A stretch of 64,000 bases of DNA, from positions 62,001 to 126,000 of the forward strand of contig CBDEGK010000003.1 of the NCBI GenBank assembly GCA_965237855.1, written 5' to 3'. Shown piece after piece: positions 45,583 through 54,653 of the stretch (the stretch's first letter is position 1; each line of letters opens with the position of its first letter). This DNA is from CBDEGK01 sp965237855 (GTDB taxonomy: Bacteria; Pseudomonadota; Gammaproteobacteria; Pseudomonadales; Halieaceae). Position numbers and translations under genes: made by a program. The notes below the pieces were generated by a model that was not told the origin of the DNA, did not search any database, and was given only the letters and a program-made list of their open reading frames with translations.

Positions 45583-48147
45583 ATGCACCCTTTCAAGAAA
45601 ACAATTATGGCCAGCGCCATCGTGGCCGCACTGCCGCTAACCGCAACCCTGGGCTTCGCGCAAGACAGCGCCATGCTGGAAGAAGTTGTTGTTACCGGTA
45701 CCCGTAAAGTAGGCCTCTCGCCCAGCGAGACCCTGTCACCCATTGATGTCATCGGCGGTAACGCCGTCCAGGATCAGGCTGCTTTCGACCTGACTGACTC
45801 CCTCAGCAAAATAGCGCCATCTATTAACACCCAGCGCTTCCCGATTGCTGACGGCACCGCCTTTGTGCGGCCGGTAACCCTGCGCAATTTGTCACCTGAC
45901 CACACCCTGGTATTGGTGAATGGCACCCGCCGTCACCGTTCCGCACTGGTTAACTTACAGGTAGCTCCTCTGGGCACCATCAACCAGGGCTCTCAGGGCG
46001 TCGATTTTGCCGCCTTCCCGTCCCTGTCCATAAAGCGCATTGAAGTACTGCGTGACGGCGCCTCGGCTCAGTACGGTTCCGACGCTATCGCCGGCGTAGT
46101 TAACCTGATACTCGACGACGCTGACGAAGGCTTCAAAGCTACCGTTCAGTACGGCGAATACGACGAGGGTGACGGTGAGCGTGTCTCCGTAGGCGCCAAT
46201 GGCGGCTTCAAGTTGGGCGATGCTGGTTTCATGAACATCACTGCCGAATACTCTGATTCCGACCTGACCAGCCGCGGCAAAGCCCGCCCTGACGCAGCCG
46301 CAGTCGGCGACCTGGTTGGCGACGAACTGGTGCCCTACAACGGTCTTGGCCAGCGCTGGGGTGACCCGGAAGTTGAATCGCTGAAGTTCGTTTACAACAC
46401 CGCTTATGAGTTCAGCGACAAGTTCGAGCTGTATTCCCACGGCACCTACATGGATAACGAAACCGTCGGTGGTTTCTTCTACCGCGGCCCGGTTCTGCCC
46501 GGCACGCTCAATGCGGATCTGGCAGCACGTACCACCTTGAAAACTGACGCTGACGGCGACGGCATCGCGGACGCTGCGCCCCAGAGCCTGATGGATTCCA
46601 TTATCGCCCAGGGCCTCAGCCCTGACGACTACATCACCGCCAACAGCGATCACCCCAGCGGTTACGAGTTGCTGAACCCGATTCACACCCTGTTCCCCGG
46701 CGGTTATAGCCCGCTGTTCGGCGCCGACATCTCTGACTTCGAAATCGTCATTGGTGGTCGCGGTGACATCAACGACAGCCTGACCTACAACGCCCGTGTG
46801 CGCTTTGGTGAGAACGAGGTGGACTACTCCCTCACCGACAGCATCAACCCGAGCCTGGGTCGCCTGTCCCCCACCAGCTTCAGCCCGGGCACCCTGACCC
46901 AGGAAGAAAGCAGTGTGAACGTGGACTTTGTCCAGACCTTCGACAGCGGCCTTAACCTCGGCTTCGGTGCTGAGTGGCGTCGGGAGACCTACGAAATTGG
47001 CGTCGGCGACGCTGCCTCTATTGCAGTGGGCCCGACCTTCGCCCAGTTTGGTGTAGGTTCTGACGGCTTCCAGGGTTCCTTCCCGGAAACCTCCGGCAGC
47101 TGGGACAGTGACAGTTGGGCTCTGTATGTGGATGCAGAACACAACTTCACCGAGCAGTTCTCCGCGGCACTTGCGGTGCGCTACGAAGACTACGAGGAGT
47201 TTGACGACAACGTAGATTACAAGATCTCCGCCCGTTACGACTTCAACGATAACTTCGCAGTCCGCGGTACCTATGCCACTGGCTTCCGCGCACCCTCACC
47301 CGGCCAGGTAAATACACTGAACATCACCACCTCGGCTGACTCGGAAGGCAACCTGGTACCCCAGGGTACCTACCCGGTGGGCAACCCCGTGGCCATGGTA
47401 TTGGGCTCTGAAGCCCTCGAGACAGAGGAATCCCAAAGCTACACCGCAGGCCTGGTGTGGACCCCGGGTGAAACCTGGACCATTGCCGTGGACTACTACG
47501 ACATCACCATTGAAGATCGCCTGGCGCTGTCGCAGCACACCATCAGCCAGGGTAACGTGGACGACCTGGATGCTCTGGGTTACGCCAACGCCAGCTTGTT
47601 GCTGGGCAGTGGTGCCGCTTACTTCGTCAATGGCTTTGAGAGCAACGTGACCGGTTGGGACCTGGCGGTTAACACCGTGATGGACGTCGGTGCGGGCACG
47701 CTGATGATTGACTGGCGTCACAACCTCAATGAGCAGGAAATCTCTGACGTGAAGTCAGGCGCCATCAATGGCAGCCGTGTGTATGACCTGGAAAACCAGA
47801 TACCGGAGAACAGTTCGGTACTGAGTTTTGATTACAACCAGGGTGGTTTCGGTGGCGTACTGCGCTTCAACTACTACGATGAGTGGTCAAGCACGGGCGG
47901 CTTGTTCAGCCCGGGCGATGCCTCTGACGCCAACACTTATGGTGACGTCTTCATGGTGGATATCGAAGCCCGCTACACCTTTGCCGAGCACTACACGGTG
48001 ACCGTTGGTGGTGAAAACATCTTTGATGAATTCCCCGACAACGAGTTGGATGGCACACTGGACTTCCTGGGAGCAACTTACGCTGTAACGTCTCCCTGGG
48101 GCTTCAACGGCGCCTTCTGGTACGCCCGCTTCTCGGTTGACTTCTAG
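45583..48147 (+). CDS. TonB-dependent receptor
   Basis: An 854-residue outer-membrane receptor. The signal peptide is IMASAIVAALPLTATLGFAQ, followed by the TonB box LEEVVVTGTRKVG. The plug includes VTLRNLSPDHTLVLVNGTRRH and IKRIEVLRDGASAQYGSDAIAGVVNLIL. The barrel ends GAFWYARFSVDF with terminal Phe. The TLVLVNGTRRHRSALV motif marks the subfamily often annotated as taking up sugars, peptides or cobalamin-like ligands; no specific ligand can be named. GGTAGGA precedes the ATG. A strong intrinsic terminator follows. It is the second receptor around the cyclase gene. Confidence 0.94.
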   Translation: MHPFKKTIMASAIVAALPLTATLGFAQDSAMLEEVVVTGTRKVGLSPSETLSPIDVIGGNAVQDQAAFDLTDSLSKIAPSINTQRFPIADGTAFVRPVTLRNLSPDHTLVLVNGTRRHRSALVNLQVAPLGTINQGSQGVDFAAFPSLSIKRIEVLRDGASAQYGSDAIAGVVNLILDDADEGFKATVQYGEYDEGDGERVSVGANGGFKLGDAGFMNITAEYSDSDLTSRGKARPDAAAVGDLVGDELVPYNGLGQRWGDPEVESLKFVYNTAYEFSDKFELYSHGTYMDNETVGGFFYRGPVLPGTLNADLAARTTLKTDADGDGIADAAPQSLMDSIIAQGLSPDDYITANSDHPSGYELLNPIHTLFPGGYSPLFGADISDFEIVIGGRGDINDSLTYNARVRFGENEVDYSLTDSINPSLGRLSPTSFSPGTLTQEESSVNVDFVQTFDSGLNLGFGAEWRRETYEIGVGDAASIAVGPTFAQFGVGSDGFQGSFPETSGSWDSDSWALYVDAEHNFTEQFSAALAVRYEDYEEFDDNVDYKISARYDFNDNFAVRGTYATGFRAPSPGQVNTLNITTSADSEGNLVPQGTYPVGNPVAMVLGSEALETEESQSYTAGLVWTPGETWTIAVDYYDITIEDRLALSQHTISQGNVDDLDALGYANASLLLGSGAAYFVNGFESNVTGWDLAVNTVMDVGAGTLMIDWRHNLNEQEISDVKSGAINGSRVYDLENQIPENSSVLSFDYNQGGFGGVLRFNYYDEWSSTGGLFSPGDASDANTYGDVFMVDIEARYTFAEHYTVTVGGENIFDEFPDNELDGTLDFLGATYAVTSPWGFNGAFWYARFSVDF

Positions 48148-48175
48148 TCACTGAGTCACAGCAGTAAGTAACTAG

Positions 48176-48206
48176 AAAGCCCGGTGTTCTGCACCGGGCT
48201 TTTTTT
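48176..48206 (+). terminator. Intrinsic terminator after the TonB-dependent receptor
   Basis: AAAGCCCGGTG (48176-48186), loop TTCTG, CACCGGGCTTT (48192-48202) and a T-tract to 48206: an 11-bp perfect stem with U-tail. It also covers the stop of the convergent deacylase gene and, with its A-rich left flank, may work in both directions. Confidence 0.92.
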
Positions 48207-49206
48207 ATTCATCTAAAACGAAATAGAACAGACAATCACTGGCGGCGATATCACCGCGGGTGGTGGCCATAAACAGGCGCATGTCCTGGAGGGGATAGAG
48301 CTTGCCCTGCTCCACCTTGAAAAAATCTGATACCTCGTGAGGATGGCCGGCATCACTGCCCACCTGCAAATGACTTAGGTCACCCGCTTCCAGCCAGCCA
48401 ATCATATCCACCTCACGCAGGGGCGCGTCGTTGAATTTTTCAATATCCGCACGCACGGTAATATCGCGGTCATGCAGGGGCCGCTCGGCGTAATCGATAC
48501 GCGAGTGCTCACACAATTCCAGCCGCATAGGATGATGGAACAATTCCAGTTTGCCCTGGGTATGCAACACATCCTCCGCCGTGAAGAAGCGCTCTATTCC
48601 CCCCGCTGCCACCCGCTCGGCGGATTCATCCATGGTGCCACCCGCTTCGATCGTCACCACCGGGCAACCCACGTCCTGCTCCATCAGCGAGCCCAGTCGC
48701 AATTCGGTCACCATTAGATGATGCACAAACAGGCTCACCAGGCTGCGCTGCTCACGGGAATCGCCGACCGTGACGGCAAACGCCGGGCTGGAGCCGGAGG
48801 TATTGTGCAGGTCGACCAGGGCTTCGGGCTCAAGCTCGCGAATATGCGCCAACATGGCCGCCGCCAGCTCGCCCTGGGCGTCGCCGGCGGGCGAGTCGAA
48901 ACAGCGGTTGAGATCACGTTCTCCCGGCGGCTGACGAAAGAAAAATATGGGCTCGAGCAGGGCCGAGCGCACCGCGCCGAGCAGGATCACAACATTGACC
49001 GCCGGCTGTCGACCCGCTAGCAGCCATTGGTGTACAGTTTCCAGGCCCGAGGGTTCATTGCCGTGGGACAGGGTCACCAACACGCGGCTGCGGCGGCTGT
49101 CTGCACCGGCGAGATGAATGGCGGTCGGCTCCCCCAGCTGTTGCAGGAAGTCGTTCACGCGGGGTTCGATATCAGCGGGCGCCGGATTGTCCCAGACTTT
49201 AATCAC
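48205..49206 (-). CDS. Succinylglutamate desuccinylase/aspartoacylase family protein
   Basis: A 333-residue zinc carboxypeptidase-like (M14) deacylase. The zinc ligands are in VTLSHGNEPSGLET (His, Glu) and the later histidine in ALVDLHNTSGSSPAF; the catalytic glutamate is probably in VVTIEAGGTMDESA. The family cleaves amide bonds of N-acyl amino acids such as succinylglutamate or N-acetylaspartate. Start GTG 49206 sits behind GAGGA. It is the last gene of a six-gene operon, 9 bp after the GCS2-like ligase; no arginine-succinyltransferase genes are nearby, so classical AST catabolism is unlikely. Substrate inferred only as an N-acyl amino acid. Confidence 0.83.
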   Translation of the reverse strand: MIKVWDNPAPADIEPRVNDFLQQLGEPTAIHLAGADSRRSRVLVTLSHGNEPSGLETVHQWLLAGRQPAVNVVILLGAVRSALLEPIFFFRQPPGERDLNRCFDSPAGDAQGELAAAMLAHIRELEPEALVDLHNTSGSSPAFAVTVGDSREQRSLVSLFVHHLMVTELRLGSLMEQDVGCPVVTIEAGGTMDESAERVAAGGIERFFTAEDVLHTQGKLELFHHPMRLELCEHSRIDYAERPLHDRDITVRADIEKFNDAPLREVDMIGWLEAGDLSHLQVGSDAGHPHEVSDFFKVEQGKLYPLQDMRLFMATTRGDIAASDCLFYFVLDE

Positions 49207-49215
49207 CCGGTATCC

Positions 49216-50673
49216 TCACCAGGTGGCAACGGGGTTTCCCTCCATAACATTGTCGACGTAGTCGGCCAGCATTTTGGAACAGGCATCCTCTATGCCGAGC
49301 GCTTGCCGGTAGTGTTCAAACCGCTGCAGCTGCCAGGCGGCGCCGGTGGTGCGGGTCTCGAATCGCTGCTCAATGATCTTCCACAGCGGATCGCTGTCGG
49401 CACTGTCCACTCCCAGCGCTTTCAGGCCGGCCTGCGCCCGCGGTAGAAATTCTTCGATTAAACTACAGATGGGTCTTTCCTCGAGGCCACCGCGGTGCTT
49501 GCGCGGCCAGATGATCTTGGCGTCCAGGCCAAACTGGGCGGCCCGGTAGAAATTGTACTCGGCCATCTTAAACGGCAACCGGGCCACGTATTCATCGGCG
49601 CTGTCTGCCACACCCACCGCCCAGCCAATGGACAGGGCGGCATTCGCCAGCATATCGAAGATGGTGGGGCCGGCCGGCAGGGCACGGAACTCGATGCGCA
49701 CATGGCCCCCCTCCTGTGGCCCGTACACCGCCCGATTCCAGGACCAGACCGTACCGTGATGCATACATAATTCCTGCAACAGCGGTGGATCGCCAGCCTC
49801 CTCGTCGAACAGCACCGGCAATAGCGGCTGAAACAACGCCACGTTCTCTGCGAACAATTCCCAGGCGCTGCTGCGCATCCAGCCACTGCCAAACCAGACC
49901 CGTGCCGGCTGGCGCCAGTCTGGATGTTCGCGCTCGCGAAAGTCTACACTTTGTTTAAACAGGGCAATGCGCGATTCCTGCCACAAGCGCATGCCCCCGA
50001 TCAACGGTGAATTTGCCGCCAGTGCCAGCGCCATCGGCGAGGTTAATTGGGCCGCATTGTAATAGGCGGCAAAACGATCGGCCGGCACCCGCAGATGGAC
50101 CTGGAAGGACGTATTGGCCCCCTCTACTGTCAGGCCTTCGCCGAACATGACCAGGCTGTCCTGGCCGTTAATATTGATCTGCATTTTCTGACCGCGCTGG
50201 CCGCACAGGTTTTTGGTGAGGGCGTGATAGCGCGGCAGGTCGGTCATGTATTCCTGTTTGAGATGCTCCTCGGCCAGGGTCGGCAGGATACCGATGGGCA
50301 AAATACTGCAGTCCATGCTCCGCGCCAGGCTCAACAAGTGCTCGAGAAATGCCCGCGACTCTCTCTCCATGGCAGTAAACGGGCTGCCTATCGCCGACAC
50401 CGGGCTCAGGTTGTATTCCAGGTTGTAGCGATTGAGCTCGGGGGTTAGCTGAGGATGATTGGCCAGCCGCATCAACTCCTCACTCACCGCCGCCGGTCGG
50501 TAGTTGCTGTCGACCAGGTAGAGCTCAAGTTCAGCGCCAATACTGGGCTCATCCCGACAGAAGGCCGCGCTCGGCAGCAATTCACGCAAGATATCCAGCT
50601 GCTTTTCCAGCCGTATGCTGAACTCCCGGTACTCGGCGTCAGAGAACTTTTCTTTGTAGACGGCATCACCCAT
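49216..50673 (-). CDS. Glutamate-cysteine ligase family 2 (GCS2/YbdK-like) protein
   Basis: A 485-residue carboxylate-amine ligase of the GCS2 family, related to YbdK and plant-type glutamate-cysteine ligase. Family stretches are IGAELELYLVDSNYRP (metal-binding glutamates), YNLEYNLSPVSAIG, FQVHLRVPADRFAAYYNA, ALAANSPLIGGMRLWQESRIALF and GGHVRIEFRALPAGPTIFDML. It should form a gamma- or alpha-amide bond to glutamate or a similar acid with ATP. It lies 10 bp after an MFS exporter and 9 bp before an N-acyl amino-acid deacylase, a pairing that suggests a dedicated peptide-like metabolite instead of glutathione. Exact substrates unknown. Confidence 0.82.
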   Translation of the reverse strand: MGDAVYKEKFSDAEYREFSIRLEKQLDILRELLPSAAFCRDEPSIGAELELYLVDSNYRPAAVSEELMRLANHPQLTPELNRYNLEYNLSPVSAIGSPFTAMERESRAFLEHLLSLARSMDCSILPIGILPTLAEEHLKQEYMTDLPRYHALTKNLCGQRGQKMQININGQDSLVMFGEGLTVEGANTSFQVHLRVPADRFAAYYNAAQLTSPMALALAANSPLIGGMRLWQESRIALFKQSVDFREREHPDWRQPARVWFGSGWMRSSAWELFAENVALFQPLLPVLFDEEAGDPPLLQELCMHHGTVWSWNRAVYGPQEGGHVRIEFRALPAGPTIFDMLANAALSIGWAVGVADSADEYVARLPFKMAEYNFYRAAQFGLDAKIIWPRKHRGGLEERPICSLIEEFLPRAQAGLKALGVDSADSDPLWKIIEQRFETRTTGAAWQLQRFEHYRQALGIEDACSKMLADYVDNVMEGNPVATW

Positions 50674-50682
50674 ATTAATCTG

Positions 50683-51914
50683 CTACTGGCGAGCAACGTG
50701 GGCGGTTCGCAAATGTGGCACAAACAGCACCAGGCTCAATAATGTCAGTATGGCAGCTAATAGGTAGCTCGCACCGGGAAAATACAGTGGCGCAGCGGCA
50801 CTGGTGTAGTAGCCGAACACCTGAGTCATGATCGGCGGGGAGACGATAGCGGCCAGGCTGGCCATACTGCCCAGTGACCCCTGCAGCTCGCCCTGGGCAT
50901 TGGACGGCACACGCTCCGACATCAGGCCTTGTACTGCGGGCCGAGGAAGCCCTGGGCGGCCCCAATCGCGAGGAAGAAGTAGACCATCCAGGCCTGGGTG
51001 ACAAAGGCGTAGCCGGTAAAACTGATGATGGCGCAGACCAGGCCCAGGTAGGCGGTGATCACCGGGCCGTAGTGATCGATCACCCAGCGAATCAGCACCG
51101 CCTGACAGAACATCATCAGCACACCGACAAAGCCCAGCGAAAAGCCGATCTCGCTCTGGCTCCAGTTAAATTGCGCGATCGAATAATAGGCCCAGATTGC
51201 CGGCAATGCCTGGTGGGCAACCAGGAAGAAGAAGTACGCCACCACCAGGCCAAACACCATGGGATAGTCGCGCAAGTGCAGGAATGCCCCCAGTGGGTTG
51301 GCGCGGCGCCAGTCAAAGCTGCGCCGGTTTTCCGGCAGCAGGGTTTCCGGCAGGACCAGGAAACCAAAGGCGGCATTGGCCAACGCTATTGCTGCCGTAG
51401 CGTAAAACGGCACCCGCGGGCCCAGCTCGCCTAGGTAACCTCCCAGCACCGGGCCCAGGATAAAGCCACCGCCGAAAGCCGCACCCATTAAGGCAAAATT
51501 CTTGGCCCGCTCCTCCGGCTCAAAAATGTCGGCGATATAGGCATTGGCAATGGCATAGGTAGAAGAAGCCGCACCTGCAATCAGGCGCCCTATCACCAGC
51601 CAAAACAGGGTCGGCGCCCAACCCATCAACAAATAGTCGAGCCCATAGGCCAGCAGCGACAACAGCAACACCGGCCGTCGACCGAAGCGGTCAGACAGAT
51701 TGCCCATCACCGGCGCGAAAAAGAACTGGGTAAACGCGTAGATGAAGAGCAACCATCCGCCGTAGATGGCCGCCTGACTCAGGCCCTCACCGGTCACCGC
51801 CATGATCAACTGGGGCATGACTGGCAGGATGATGCCAAAACCAATGGAGTCCAACAGCACGGTGACGAATATAAAGGAGAGGGCGAGCTTCTTGCTTTTC
51901 ACGGGGACAGGCAT
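50683..51914 (-). pseudogene. MFS transporter (TetA-like), split by a one-base frameshift
   Basis: A 12-helix drug:proton antiporter of the TetA type. The first frame starts at ATG 51914 (MPVPVKSKKLALSFIF) and shows FGIILPVMPQLI, the loop motif GNLSDRFGRRPVLL and GPVLGGYLGELG. It ends prematurely with FLGPQYKA. The second frame resumes with LMSERVPSNAQGELQGSLGSM, the diagnostic TetA segment, and runs to 50683. Adding one C to the short run at 50938-50940 gives FLGPAVQGLMSERV, the family sequence. Total length is about 410 residues. It sits inside an operon with an acyl carrier protein and ligases, so it probably exports their product. Confidence 0.82.
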
Positions 51915-51924
51915 TGTTCTTGAT

Positions 51925-52137
51925 CTAGGATACCAGTGCCTCGATATCAGCAAGACTCTCGATCGCCAGCATGGCATCGGTATCCAGCACCCGCCCGAGG
52001 GATTCTTCCAGCGCCAGGATCAGCTGCATATGAGCCAGGCTGTCCCAACGCTCGGTGCGACCGATGGCGGCATCGTCGGAAATGTCATCCGTTGAAACTT
52101 TCAGGGCCTGGGCGAGAATTTTCTTGGCTTCACTCAC
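51925..52137 (-). CDS. Acyl carrier protein
   Basis: A 70-residue carrier protein. The phosphopantetheine attachment serine is Ser33 in RWDSLAHMQLILALEE, a DSL motif with the usual hydrophobic helix 2. The sequence is acidic and four-helical, ending LESLADIEALVS-like (AIESLADIEALVS). It is distinct from the fatty-acid AcpP (no GADSLDTVEL). GTG 52137 is the start, overlapping the GNAT stop by 8 bp. It follows an adenylating ligase and a GNAT enzyme in one operon, so it likely tethers the acid that the ligase activates. Confidence 0.88.
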   Translation of the reverse strand: MSEAKKILAQALKVSTDDISDDAAIGRTERWDSLAHMQLILALEESLGRVLDTDAMLAIESLADIEALVS

Positions 52138-52690
52138 GATCCAGCCACTCCTGTTTCAACAAGCCAAATAAAACCTGGTCGTGGCGGCTGCCATCTGGAT
52201 TGGGCAACTGTTGGCGTAACACCCCCTCGGTTTTAAACCCCTGTGCCTTGTAGTTGTAAATGGAAGAGAAGTTGCGACCATCGACCTGACCAATCACTTT
52301 CACGGCTTCCAGTTCTTCAAAGGCGAACTGCAGCACGCGGCTGCGAACTTCCAGTACCACCCCCTGCCCCCAGAATGACTTGTCGCCGATCACCGAGTTG
52401 GTTTTTACAATGCCGGGTTGTTCTACGAACACGGCGATAAAACCGATGGCGAGATCATCTTCCTTGCAGAAGATGCCCAGGTGAAAGGTGCGAGCATTGT
52501 TGAACCTGGCGATATGGCGCTGAGCCTCCTGCTTGCCCCAGCCCCGGGGCGTCGCACCCAGCCCTTCCTGAACCTCGGCATCGTTCCACCAGCTTATATA
52601 CGTGTCTGTGGCATCAGCACCGGTGAGTGAGCGCACCGTGAATCGCTTGGTTTCCAAATGCAGTTGCTGGCCTCGCTTCCACTCCGTCAT
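52130..52690 (-). CDS. GNAT family N-acetyltransferase (RimJ/RimL-like)
   Basis: A 186-residue acyltransferase of the GNAT superfamily. Family features are the N-terminal strand FTVRSLTGADATDTYISWWND, the central LAIGFIAVFV strand and the acyl-CoA pyrophosphate loop region DKSFWGQGVVLEVRSRVLQFAFEEL, with NFSSIYNYKAQGFKTEGVLRQ at the end. It resembles enzymes acting on amino-sugars or carrier-bound amines in glycan and metabolite clusters. Placed between the ligase and the carrier protein with overlaps on both sides, it may take its acyl group from that carrier instead of free CoA (inference). Confidence 0.83.
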   Translation of the reverse strand: MTEWKRGQQLHLETKRFTVRSLTGADATDTYISWWNDAEVQEGLGATPRGWGKQEAQRHIARFNNARTFHLGIFCKEDDLAIGFIAVFVEQPGIVKTNSVIGDKSFWGQGVVLEVRSRVLQFAFEELEAVKVIGQVDGRNFSSIYNYKAQGFKTEGVLRQQLPNPDGSRHDQVLFGLLKQEWLDRE

Positions 52691-54099
52691 GCCTCCTCCC
52701 CGGCGATGCAGGCTTCTCGTACCCGGTCGCGGTTGAGCTTACCGCGATCTGTCTTGGGAATCTCCTGCAGAAAAAACCAGCGCTCCGGCACACATTCCCG
52801 GCGAATTTTTTCCAGGCAATACTCGCGTAGTAATTGGGCGGGCTCTGCCAACTCGCCTTCCAACTTGACCGCCACGGCGACGATCTCACCGGCGATATCA
52901 TCGGCCAGACCAAAGGCACAAGCCTCCGCCACCGCCGCGTGCTTCTCCAGCAGCAGGTCTATTTCCTCTGGGGAGACTTTCATACCGGCCCGATTTATTT
53001 CATTTTTCAAGCGCCCGGTGATGCGAATGACGCCCTTTGCATCAATGGTGCCGAGATCGCCGGTGTGATACCAACCGTCCGCCATCACTTCAGCGGTAAG
53101 ATCATCCCGTAGATAGTAGCCGCTCATCAGCGCTGCCGGTTTAAGCAGGAGTTCGCCGGCGCCACTGCTGCTGATAGTGCCATCGTTCAGCACTGCCGCC
53201 TCACCGCCCCACATAGTACCCACCAGGCCATCTTCCGGCGCCCGCTCCCGCGCGCTATTACCCGCTGCCCAGTTGGCAGTTTCGGTGATGCCATACATAT
53301 TGCGCACATCATCTGTGCCGGCCCAGTCGGCGATGGCCTCAATCAACTCGGCGCTCACTGGTGCCGAACCGACACTGACCTGTCGAAGTTGTGAGTGAGC
53401 CGGTGGCGGCGACAATTTCAATGCCATTTTCCAGAACGAAGGCACGGAGCTCATGAAGGTGATGCCCTGGCCATCGATCAGCTCCCCCAGCCTGGCCGCA
53501 CGCGGCACACCCCCGCCCGGTGCCAGGTACAGTTCACCCCCGGTCAGCAGAGGCGTCAGGCAATTGCCAATCAAACCGTGTCCAAAATGCGTGGGCAACA
53601 CACACAGGGTACGAGCCAGGGTGGCGCCCTCAATGTACTGGTGATTGCTTTTGATACGCGCAGCGATGGAGGCAAAGTTGTGCACCACCCCCTTGGGATC
53701 ACCGGTGGTACCCGAGGTAAACAAGATCAGTGCTGGGGCGTCTGCTGGTGCGGCAATTTCCATTAACTCTTCGGAACTGGCGGCTTTATCGGGCCCCTCT
53801 AGCACCACCAGCACGGGCTTGGTGAAACTCACCAAGTTGTCGAGCTCAGACTGGGTCACCGAGGTGTTCACACATGCGGCGCAGGCGCCCACTGCCCAAC
53901 TGGCAAACAGATCGACAAAAAAGCCGGGCGTGCCGCCGTGGGCAATGACCACCCGGGTGTCCGGGCCAAGGCCGGCGTCGGCAAACTCTGCCTTGCGTCG
54001 GACAATGGCCCGGCGCAAATCCGCCGGCGACCAATAGTCGTCGGCATCGACATCATGGATGCCGCCGATGATGCTGAGATTAAAGCGGGTAATGTTCAT
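52687..54099 (-). CDS. AMP-dependent acyl/amino acid ligase (class I adenylate-forming)
   Basis: A 470-residue adenylating enzyme. Core motifs in order: LILFTSGTTGDPKGV (P-loop, residues 124-138), RNMYGITETANW (A5), GWYHTGDLGTID (A7), GRLKNEINRAGMKVSPEEID (A8 with hinge) and PKTDRGKLNRD with the A10 lysine. It is shorter than most acyl-CoA ligases, with a reduced N-terminal region, like stand-alone ligases that load carrier proteins. The downstream carrier protein is the obvious acceptor. No Shine-Dalgarno precedes ATG 54099, and a palindromic repeat with DnaA-box-like ends lies 20-80 bp upstream. First gene of the operon; the activated acid is unknown. Confidence 0.87.
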   Translation of the reverse strand: MNITRFNLSIIGGIHDVDADDYWSPADLRRAIVRRKAEFADAGLGPDTRVVIAHGGTPGFFVDLFASWAVGACAACVNTSVTQSELDNLVSFTKPVLVVLEGPDKAASSEELMEIAAPADAPALILFTSGTTGDPKGVVHNFASIAARIKSNHQYIEGATLARTLCVLPTHFGHGLIGNCLTPLLTGGELYLAPGGGVPRAARLGELIDGQGITFMSSVPSFWKMALKLSPPPAHSQLRQVSVGSAPVSAELIEAIADWAGTDDVRNMYGITETANWAAGNSARERAPEDGLVGTMWGGEAAVLNDGTISSSGAGELLLKPAALMSGYYLRDDLTAEVMADGWYHTGDLGTIDAKGVIRITGRLKNEINRAGMKVSPEEIDLLLEKHAAVAEACAFGLADDIAGEIVAVAVKLEGELAEPAQLLREYCLEKIRRECVPERWFFLQEIPKTDRGKLNRDRVREACIAGEEA

Positions 54100-54118
54100 A
54101 GGAGTTAGTGTAACCGCA

Positions 54119-54188
54119 ACTTATCCACAAAATGCAGACACCCGATACGTCGGACCGCTCCGCCCCCTTGGGTTTTTGTGGATAACTT
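54119..54188. repeat. Palindromic repeat with inverted TTATCCACA ends, copy A
   Basis: TTATCCACA at 54121-54129 and its exact complement TGTGGATAA at 54177-54185 bound a 65-bp element; the arms match over 12 bp (TTATCCACAAAA). The centre contains CCGATACGTCGG, able to form a CCGA/TCGG mini-hairpin. The same element, inverted, lies at 60365-60437 inside the patatin gene, and a degenerate copy at 63768-63818. The ends equal the strong DnaA-box sequence. Here it fills the gap between the ICMT-like gene and the ligase operon. Confidence 0.85.
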
Positions 54189-54653
54189 TTAGATCCAGCG
54201 GCGCACATTTTTACAATAGGTTTCGTACTCTTCGCCAAAAATACCGCGCAGCATTTCTTCCTCGGGGCGGATAAATCGGTACTCGATGATGGCCATAAAG
54301 ACCGGCGCTACAAACAGTGCTGAAAAGGCACCCACGGTGATGGCGGTGCCCAACAACACCAGGCTCATGCCCAGGTACATGGGATTGCGAGTCACTTGAA
54401 AGACGCCGCCGGTGACCAGCTTGGTCACATTCTGAAACGGCACCAGGTCGGTTTCGGCTACTCGGAAACTGCCACCGGCGTGCACCAGCATCACCAGCCC
54501 GATCAGGATGGCGAAACCACCCAGGTACCAGCCGAGGGTACCGGTAAAACGCGCCAGCGGGAAAAATTCATTGAGACAAAAAATCACCACCAGTCCAATC
54601 ACCAGCCAGATCGGCGGAAAGAGGATGCGCCGGGGTTTTTGTGTGTCGTTCAT
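54189..54653 (-). CDS. Isoprenylcysteine carboxyl methyltransferase (ICMT)-like membrane protein
   Basis: A 154-residue membrane methyltransferase of the ICMT/PEMT-like family. Four hydrophobic segments are visible, and the SAM-binding signature is TGGVFQVTRNPMYLGMSLVLLG followed by the C-terminal RPEEEMLRGIFGEEYETYCKNVRRWI, the family's EExxLxxxFGxxYxxYxxxVxRW motif. Bacterial members methylate small or lipid-like substrates; target unknown. It overlaps the ZIP transporter by one base pair step (ATGA), so the two form an operon. Confidence 0.88.
   Translation of the reverse strand: MNDTQKPRRILFPPIWLVIGLVVIFCLNEFFPLARFTGTLGWYLGGFAILIGLVMLVHAGGSFRVAETDLVPFQNVTKLVTGGVFQVTRNPMYLGMSLVLLGTAITVGAFSALFVAPVFMAIIEYRFIRPEEEMLRGIFGEEYETYCKNVRRWI

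Noticed and set aside
50920..50945. In-frame TGA in the MFS gene as a second selenocysteine codon
   Set aside because: The sequence after the TGA in that frame is not the continuation of the protein; the true continuation is in another frame, so this is an indel.
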